25,882 bases of DNA from Plakobranchus ocellatus (Eukaryota; Mollusca; Gastropoda; Plakobranchidae): NCBI GenBank assembly GCA_019648995.1, contig BLXT01007668.1:246932-272813 (forward strand). The letters run 5' to 3'. Positions 18,790-25,882 of this stretch are shown here, piece after piece; the first letter of the stretch is position 1, and the number at the start of each line of letters is the position of its first letter. Both the position numbers and the translations under genes were made by a program. The notes beneath the pieces are model-generated. The model had not been told where the DNA came from and ran no database searches. It was given only the letters and a program-made list of their open reading frames with translations.

Positions 18790-19020
18790 TACCCTTACTT
18801 TTTTGTTTCAGCTATTAATTATTACTTTTTTTTTTTTCTTATTATTTGAATATTTGTCTTTCTTTCTGTGACTTTATACGATTCTTTAAGCCATTTTTCT
18901 CCTCCATCTATCATTATCTGCTGAGTAATATTTGTCTTCCTCTTTGTATCTTTCCATCTTAGATACTTAAACCATCCCTGTCTCTCTCTCTTTCTTTCTC
19001 TCCCATCTTTTCTACTTAAT
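18790..19020. repeat. Pyrimidine-rich tract with (TC)n core
   Basis: The + strand is dominated by T and C over more than 200 bases, with a T run at about 18825-18837 and a TCTCTCTCTC/TTTCTTTCTC core at 18981-19012. It is simple or low-complexity sequence near the point where strand composition changes. Confidence 0.7.
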
Positions 19021-19470
19021 TGATCAGCCTATATATAGTTTTGCAAGGTATAAAGTGAAGGTCCCCCCCAAAAAAATGGAATTTTTGCTCGAATATCCAG
19101 TGCACTGTTGCCACTTCTTCCTTAAACACATCAGCTCCCTCAATTTTCATCATGAACTATGTAACTAATTTTATAGAAAGTGGAAATTGATAACAAACTT
19201 TCCACAATAAACTCAAGAGAAAAAGAAATGCATATTTCATGCCATGCAAGCTTTAATATTATATTATGATCTGTATTTTGCCCCTTATAATCCTTTAACA
19301 AAATACTCAGAGAAAAGGCTACTATATGCTCAGCAACAAACAAAACCCTTATAATCAGTATAAGTTGCTAAGATTTAAAGCAAATCTTGGCAGGATATAT
19401 GAGTTTTTCACACATGAAACATTTAATTTTTGATGAGTAATAATGGATAAATTGGTTGCTCAATATACTT

Positions 19471-19476
19471 TTTATT
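19471..19476 (-). terminator. Candidate distal poly(A) signal for the MARVEL gene (AATAAA on - strand)
   Basis: TTTATT on the + strand reads AATAAA on the minus strand. From my reading it is the first canonical hexamer downstream of the MARVEL stop, about 4.9 kb away; ATTAAA variants occur closer (about 24170 and 23762). Which, if any, is used cannot be decided here. Confidence 0.25.
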
Positions 19477-19650
19477 GACTAGATCTTAGAAGTGTACACA
19501 AAGGTTGTTATGTATGCAAAGCTCATGGATAGTAAAATGATTAGGCCAGGATCCTCTTAAGCACTATAAAGAATGAACAACACACATACTTAAGGCATTG
19601 CACTTTTAAAATAATAAAAATCATGCACTTATGACAAATGTTGTTAACAG

Positions 19651-19696
19651 AGAAGAAGTGCAACTTCAATTTGGAGGACATCTCAAAATCTATTTA
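19651..19696 (+). other. Exon-like segment A (unassigned, low confidence)
   Basis: The 46 bases between TTGTTAACAG and GTAAGTTTTT are open in two frames. Read from the first base they give RRSATSIWRTSQNLF and one spare base, which fits the phase needed by the exon-like segment at 20580. The acceptor has a poor pyrimidine tract. I recognise no family, and no further exon could be linked, so this may be coincidence. Confidence 0.2.
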
Positions 19697-20579
19697 GTAA
19701 GTTTTTTGGGTTCAGAAATTGAATGAAATATGTATGAGTTGAATTGCAGGACAAAAAAAGTTATTTATATAAAAAGGATTAAACAGGCAGGATGAAAAAA
19801 ACCACCTAAATCTGCAAAACTTTCCATAGACATGTCGTAAATTTTCATAAAGCAATATTAATTCTTATTTTCTCTTTAATTTTATCATTTTGATTTGAAG
19901 TCAACCATGTATCCGTAAAATTCCTACACAAATTTCAAATAAAGAGAGATGAAATTTTAACAAAGGAAAAATAGTATTAAAACTTAAAAATTGACCCACT
20001 CTGAATCAGAGGTTTCATATATATCTTCAACACAGAAATACTAAATGTCAAAAATTCAAGCTTAACCTCATGATGTTTTAATCATATGCAATAAGCTAGA
20101 AACTGGAAGACATTACAGCTAGTTATTTCTTATATATCTTGGTCAGTTCATGAATCAAAGGCAGTTAAGTAACTGCATGTGAATTAAAATACTTTTTAAC
20201 ATCTTTTCTTTAAAAATGTCGTTTATCTAATTAAAAAAAAAACAAAAAACTTTCGTTAATTTCCCTTTCAACTGAGAAGAAAGCCATAAAAAAAGTTGTA
20301 TTGAGAAATAATGTTTAGCTGCATGATAATTGCATATCGCTTACATTCTCAGTGTGTGAATAAAAAACAAAGGCTTCAATTTTCAATGAAACTGACATTG
20401 AAAAATATTTCAAAACAGGGGAGCCCTTGTTTAATAATCGAGCACTAGATTTGGGACAAGAAAAGCCTAGAGAGACAACATAAACTGAAACTGTTCACAC
20501 TGTTTTACCAAATTTCCTGTAGTGGCTAAACAATGCCTAGAAATGCACTATTCACATGTTTTCTTTTTGTTTTAAATAG

Positions 20580-20635
20580 CTACATATTATATAGGACGAG
20601 CAGCTATTAAATTAGATAAGAAAAGTGGCAAAGAG
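20580..20635 (+). other. Exon-like segment B (unassigned, low confidence)
   Basis: The 56 bases lie between a good acceptor (TTTTCTTTTTGTTTTAAATAG) and a consensus GTAAGT donor after GAG. Only one frame is open: two leading bases, then TYYIGRAAIKLDKKSGKE. It ends in phase 0. The peptide looks protein-like, but I cannot assign it to a family and find no following exon on this strand. It lies antisense to the probable 3' region of the MARVEL gene. Confidence 0.25.
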
Positions 20636-23600
20636 GTAAGTTTTACTGAAATGAGTAATATCGCTAATATGAAACTATGAAATTAATTATGCATTTTGAG
20701 GACATAAAAAACCAATCACAAATCGATTTTAATAAGCCATAAACATTTATACCAAAAATGATACATATATGTAGCATGAATCTTAAATAAGCAGTACAAG
20801 AGGGTTCACTCTAAAATAATATATCTTATAATGTCAGTAAGAATAAGTCAAGTCCACAAGTTGTATAAAAAATTATTTGAGATATTCTTTTCCAGAAAAA
20901 TTTTTGCCTTTTCAATTCAAAATTATAAGACGCTTCGCATTTGATATAATGTTTGCATGTAAAAGAAGTACAACTAAAGAATGACTGAAAAATTTGGAAA
21001 AAGAGAGAACTCTTCAACTAAAGAACAAAAAGGTATTATATGTGTGTGTGTTTGTGTATATATAAGTAAAGAAAAGAGTACTCCCAATAAACCAAAAAAA
21101 TTTGAGACAATTTTAAATTGAAAGAAAAAGCATCTTGCACATGCTACCAACTGCTTTTCTCTTCAATGAAATTTCACAAGTGTAAATCATATTTATACAT
21201 TGACAGGGAAAAACAGAGAATAATGAAAAAAATATACAGCTGAAACTTTTTTGTATCCCAATAATATCAAAGAAAAATTTTTACTTAAGTATAATGATTA
21301 ATCACAAAAAAGAATGATTGTAAGAGTTTGCTGTGGATAAATTTCTTTACACCAAATAAAACCAACCGACCAAAAACAAAAACAAAAAAAAATGAAATGT
21401 AAAGAGATCTGATATGGCAGAAGTATTGAGTATATTTATGAAAATAAATAAAGCAGACAAAAAAAAAAAAACAATGATGCCATTCAGTATACTTTAAAGA
21501 CGTTACACTCAAAAATAATCTTTGCGCAGAAAGGGACAAAAAATGTGTGGAAAAATGTATGTATCACACTCATTACAGACCTTGAATATCCTCTAAAACA
21601 ATTTGAAGCTGTGACATGGTACAAATAATTACATGAAGTAATTAAAACTTAAGAATACTAATACATTCTTGAGAAAGCATATTATAGATTACAATTATGC
21701 AGTTTACAATGTTCTTTAGCACCTTACTTAGAGATTGCACTGAAGATGAGACAAGGAGTGTTTAAAAAAAAAACAAAAACAAAAAAAAAAAAACAGCAAG
21801 ACAAATAATGGGAAAATTGGTTGAAAATGTAGCATATAAAAAGTAACAAAGTTATACTGTTATAGAGCTGTTGAATCCATTTACTTTATGATCAAATTGA
21901 TGTAAACTTGCAGCTATTTGTGTTTGTGAAATATAATAAAAACTATGATCATGGTAAGACCCATTTACCCACTTATATAAAAAAAATTTAGGCCTACTGG
22001 ATGACTTATACTAACATATGATAATTAATATAAAGCAGGTCAGTAAATAAAATTTTTAAAGTTTGAATTGTAAAGAATAAAGACCTTATGTACAAAAATA
22101 TGACTTAAATTGAATCAAATGCTAAAAAGGTACCAGTAAGCATAAGTAGACATTTACGAAAAAAAGGTTAAGATATGGAGGAAGCGACAAAAGTTTAAAA
22201 TAGTCTGAAGATAGCTCTACTAGCCCCTCAAAAAAAGGTGAACATAAAAATAAATTGCAGCAACGAAACAAATACATTGGATCATTTTTGATCAACTCAT
22301 GTTTGTAACAAATTTAACATAATAAAATGAAAAAAAAAATTAAAAGATAAAAATCTGTCAAGATATGTAAGAGGAAAATTAAATTTTTGCTTAGGATGTT
22401 AAAATAATTACACTCAAATAAAGAGGAGTTGGGAGAGAGATTGTGCAGACTGAAAAACAGTTTTTTAAAAGTACATGAAAACAAAACACTCCCAATCAAC
22501 TCTCTTATTATTTCTTTGGATAAAATCAAGATTAAAAATGATGGTCATGATATTAAAGTAAATAAAAAAGCAAACTTATTTATATATAGCACCAGTACAT
22601 ATGAGACTCTTAAAATATTGGTTTTAAGAAAATGCTGATTAAAGCAAAGATTATTAGCAAATTAACATTAATATATATATGGCTGCTGATAAGGCTTTTG
22701 CTTTACCCCTCACTAATTTCTTCCTACTGCTTGATAGTAGTGTTTCAAGAATTGGAAATAATCTTGGAAAATGCAGTCATTTGAAGAGCTTTAATCTAGT
22801 GTGCATGTCAAGGTGGACTTTATAATAATTTTTCAGCATTACAAAGTGACAGCTGCATCATGCACAGTTTTACTACAAATAAAATATTGGAACTTGTTCA
22901 CAAACAAAAACATTATCGACTTTCCAAATGTGGACCAAATGGCACAATTTGTTGCCCGACTGCATCTTATTATATAGAATGTTTAAAAATGTCCTGTAAC
23001 TCTCAACTACATACATTTACACAGATTGTATAAAATTATCTTCTAACTGTGGTGATTTTTTTTTAAATGCAAGTACACAAAACAGCCAGAATGAAAGTGA
23101 GATCTGTAAGATGTAAATGTTTTTTATGGCATGTTGCTCATCAAAGCAACTCAAATAAAACAAAACCAAGGAAATCGGCACAACAGTAGAACATAAAGAA
23201 AATATTTTCTATTAAAAAAAAAATAAAGAGATCATGTAGGGGACTAGAGAGTACTTTACAAAAATTGTTAACATCGAAAACAGCATTTGAACCATACATT
23301 AGCTCTGTCATTGGTAAAAGATGCAACATGTTTTTAGCTCATCTTTGGTAGCAAGGCAGATTAGTATTTGTTATTGCTTAGTTTGGGAGAGCAGTGATAA
23401 TTTGAAAAAAGAAAAAAAAAAATAACTGAATTTTTTTTTTTCAAAATATATAAGCTAGCATCCATTAATTCAACTTTGGAGAAAATTATTAAGCAATTAC
23501 AAAATTTAACTGCCAACATATCTGGGCAAAAAAAAAATGAATAGCTTTTTTTTTTCACAGTATGTAATATAAGGTACAGCCAAGTACCACATTGCAAATA

Positions 23601-24396
23601 ATTTTTACTTCTCAAATCAATGTATATGCAGACTGCAATAAGTGGTGAGTAAAAAGAATTATATAATATATAGAATGACAACATCAACATATATTATGTT
23701 ATTTTAGACTTTTTTTTTCTCTTGTTGCGTTTTTTTGATTTTGATGATTTGCCTACAACAGTTTAATACTCATACAACAAACACTAGGGTATATCTCTAA
23801 AAACATAGCTCTAATGGGATACAAAACCGATCAATGACATTTACTTTGTTAATGACACTCATACACTACACAAGCAGAACATATATGAGTCAATTGATGT
23901 CTCTGGTAATATGCATCAAGATACTGAGAGAAACTCAATAGGAGTAAGATGAAAAGTCATGGTTTGTAGTCTCAATGGAAGAGGCCAATATTACAGCAAG
24001 GCTCATTCAAAGGATGCCTTCAACTGAGAGAGCAAGATAAATAAAGTGACTTCTCTCACGTACTTATTATTGAAATTGAATTTTAACCTGGAAAAAAAAA
24101 TGGTGACCTTTGCTACTCCATTGCCATTTCTCTTCACTACTACATTATCTTCATATCAATCCATATCTTTTAATAGATTTCACAAATCAGCTTGAAATCT
24201 TTTTCCATCTCAACATTGAAACTATTGTTATGTTACTCATTCAGATGCTGCACATCTTCTAATGATACAAATTTCTAAAACATCTTGCCCTTGTATTTGA
24301 TCCCACCTTATTCTTAAACTCCATTTGCAAAACTGTATTATCATAACCCTGGCCAAAAAATTTTAAAAAAATCTATATCTAGTGAACCCAATTCTC
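20636..24396 (-). other. Non-coding; possible 3' UTR/downstream region of the MARVEL gene
   Basis: The region is A-rich on the + strand, that is T-rich in the sense of the MARVEL gene, with many A runs (for example 21768-21794). No exon is supported on either strand. Open frames here are low-complexity Phe/Tyr/Leu or Lys/Ile translations. A (GT)n-like patch lies at about 21040-21065 and a (TA)n patch at about 22670-22680. Confidence 0.4.
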
Positions 24397-24552
24397 TCAA
24401 TACTGGGTGCGAGTCTCGTAAGTGGTAGTGGTGGTCGTGGTTGTGACGCCTGCACCTCCATAGGCACCTGAGGGCTGGTGAAAGGTCTTCCAGGCACGAT
24501 ACATGAAATAAGCATCAACGAGGTACAGTGCCAGGGCGACAAATGTGAAGAA
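24397..24552 (-). CDS. MARVEL gene terminal coding exon
   Basis: On the minus strand the exon starts after CATTCTTATCCAG and encodes FFTFVALALYLVDAYFMYRA, WKTFHQPSGAYGGAGV, eight Thr, then YETRTQY and TGA (stop at 24397-24399). It is 52 codons including the stop. A longer open frame upstream (to 24603) is intron sequence: its peptide runs into the pyrimidine tract of the acceptor. Confidence 0.85.
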   Translation of the reverse strand, partial: FFTFVALALYLVDAYFMYRAWKTFHQPSGAYGGAGVTTTTTTTTYETRTQY

Positions 24553-25204
24553 CTGGATAAGAATGCAAATAAAGAGAAAAAGATTAACATTTGGCATCTT
24601 CAACCAGTCAGCAAGTAAAGATTAATATTGTAGCAAATGAAAAAATAAATAAATAAAAAAAAAAAGAAGAGGAAGATAAAAATCAATGATTTATCCAGTT
24701 CCAAGTAAGAACAAAAGTGAATAAAATTCAAACCACATACTGCAACTTGTTTTTGTTTACATTTTTCCCAAGCATACTTATTTAAAAAAAAGAAAAACTC
24801 AATCATTAATAACTTCTTGCAAAAACCCTTCATTTCCTTTTCATGTGCACGTATTTTTCTCAAATTTATGACTTTGTGAATTATACATAAGGCATTCATC
24901 TCTCTGTTGTTCTCTTCAACAATACTCAAAGTTTACATAATGTATAGAGAACGTATTTTATACGAGTCTAGTAATAAATCAAAATATTAAAAATAAATTA
25001 CTTGAGAGACTTAAGAGGCAGAGGAGAGAGAGAGGGAGAAAGAAAGCAATAAATGCCAAAATAAAAGAAATTGAATATAATTAATTAGTGTTCACCATAA
25101 CTTACAGCTGTAGCTCCAATAGCAGAATGTAATGGGGCCCTGAAAGCTGCAACAATGGCAGCTATGGTCCAGAACAGGCAGTACACACAGTAGAACATAA
25201 ACTC
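24397..25204 (-). CDS. MARVEL-domain membrane protein (CMTM/plasmolipin-like), C-terminal part
   Basis: Joining 25204-25106 to 24552-24397 on the minus strand gives the last 84 residues and a TGA. They contain two hydrophobic helices. The first is FMFYCVYCLFWTIAAIVAAF, then a short loop RAPLHS. The second is IGATAFFTFVALALYLVDAY, ending FMYRAWKTF. A cytosolic tail carries eight consecutive threonines. This is the third-fourth helix arrangement of MARVEL proteins; an aromatic-Tyr-x-Ala-Trp after the last helix is also seen in plasmolipin. The family acts in membrane apposition, vesicle trafficking and myelin or epithelial membranes; the exact subgroup is unclear (CMTM, MAL/plasmolipin or insect singles-bar-like). 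Both introns seen here are phase 0. The first helices and the start codon lie right of the window. Confidence 0.82.
24553..25105 (-). other. Intron between the two visible MARVEL exons
   Basis: A 553-base intron with GTAAGT and TATCCAG borders. It carries an A-rich stretch at about 24637-24670 and a GA-rich stretch at about 25015-25050 on the + strand. Confidence 0.75.
25106..25204 (-). CDS. MARVEL gene penultimate coding exon
   Basis: On the minus strand the exon lies between a TTGAACAACAG acceptor and a consensus GTAAGT donor. It encodes 33 residues, EFMFYCVYCLFWTIAAIVAA and FRAPLHSAIGATA, with phase 0 at both ends, and the last helix continues directly into the next exon. Confidence 0.82.
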
Positions 25205-25864
25205 CTGTTGTTCAAAATATATATTTGTTGATTTGAGATGATAAAAAAAAAAGTAAAACATAAAATTAGTTTCTTCTAGATTACAGTACAGCTCACTCAA
25301 TTGAAATTACAATAGCGTCCATATAAACCAAAATCTTTCCAATCCCATTTTTTTTTTCTTAATTTGCGATGCAATTCTTTCATTTGATGCTTATTCCATG
25401 CCTTGAAAAGAACTGAACAATTGAAGAAGTTTACACCAAAGAAACCTCTTCTTGTATTATTTGGTATTCATGTCTGAAATGTGAAACGGTCTCAACAGGG
25501 TTTTTCTTCCAGTCCTTAAGATCCAATTGTGTGCATGTTTTACTGCATTACATTTGACTTCTTTTCCGTTTCATTAATTTATCAAACTTAGACATATTGA
25601 ACAAAATGGAACAACACAGAGTATACATTAAGATGGATCATCTTTAGGCATCTTTAGATTAAAAAAAAAAAAATAATAATGACAATTACAACAACCAGCC
25701 AAATCACAGGCAATGGGAAATATCATATTCATGAACTGCTACTACCAGTAAAAACCACTGAAGCGTCTTCAAGATTCTTAAATTCATTTTTGTTTCCATG
25801 GATGCAGTATTTTTTGAAAATTTTCTTGCTTATTCAATATAATATGCACCGTTTCTCCCTTTCT
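25205..25864 (-). other. MARVEL gene upstream intron, no exon seen
   Basis: I looked for the preceding transmembrane exon on the minus strand and saw none with hydrophobic, family-like content and splice borders. It is AT-rich and presumably intronic. Confidence 0.5.
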
Positions 25865-25882
25865 CCCCCCCCCCCCCCCCCC
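25865..25882. repeat. Terminal poly(C) run
   Basis: The window ends in 18 uninterrupted C after TTTCT. A long C/G homopolymer is unusual in such AT-rich DNA; it may continue beyond the window or mark an assembly edge. Confidence 0.9.

Noticed and set aside
22729-22812. Exon-like segment after a CTACTGCTTGATAGTAG acceptor as a continuation of the 20580 segment
   Set aside because: Its open frame does not match the phase left by the 20580-20635 donor, and its own donor is poor.
24553-24603. An N-terminal methionine start at 24603 for the MARVEL terminal exon
   Set aside because: The extra residues are read from the intron's pyrimidine tract. A TATCCAG acceptor at 24553-24559 joins in phase to the exon at 25106-25204 and rebuilds the expected helix.

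Overview
This looks like an AT-rich nuclear segment from an invertebrate animal. The evidence is introns with GT-AG borders, 3' ends with AATAAA, microsatellites, a tRNA-derived SINE, and two genes from animal protein families. The overall style (AT-rich, many short repeats, kilobase introns) would suit a mollusc, but that is a low-confidence inference. There is no bacterial, phage or viral gene and no CRISPR array.

Two genes can be supported. (1) On the + strand, six coding exons between 6595 and 13263 join in frame into a complete 191-residue PRELI/MSF1-domain protein of the PRELID3 (SLMO/slowmo) subgroup. This is predicted to be a mitochondrial intermembrane-space phosphatidylserine transfer protein. 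Every join keeps frame, and an in-frame stop just upstream fixes the start. (2) On the - strand, the last two coding exons (25106-25204 and 24397-24552) of a four-helix MARVEL-domain membrane protein are present (CMTM/plasmolipin-like). Its 5' exons lie beyond the right edge of the window. The two genes converge. I see no cellular link between them beyond being neighbours.

Layout: 1-6590 is upstream DNA with microsatellites at 1-155 and 2108-2213, a cluster of GATCTA/TCTAGA words at about 4098-4620, and a 39-bp tandem repeat at 5414-5515. The PRELID3 gene occupies 6595-13263. Its 2.9-kb first intron carries a GC-richer block (about 6840-8780) with a YY1-like motif, a decayed tandem array and a palindrome. 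From 13264 to 24396 there is no confident coding sequence. This interval holds the putative 3' UTRs of both genes, a tRNA-derived SINE (18182-18453), a pyrimidine-rich tract, and two weak exon-like segments. The right end (25205-25882) shows no further exon and finishes in an 18-base C run.

The sense strand of each transcription unit is T-rich, and the bias flips at about 17-19 kb. CpG looks roughly twice as dense upstream of the PRELID3 gene as inside it. Both patterns suggest where the transcription units begin and end. I found no convincing novel system. The most open questions are the two phase-compatible exon-like segments at 19651-19696 and 20580-20635, and the GC-richer block in intron 1.
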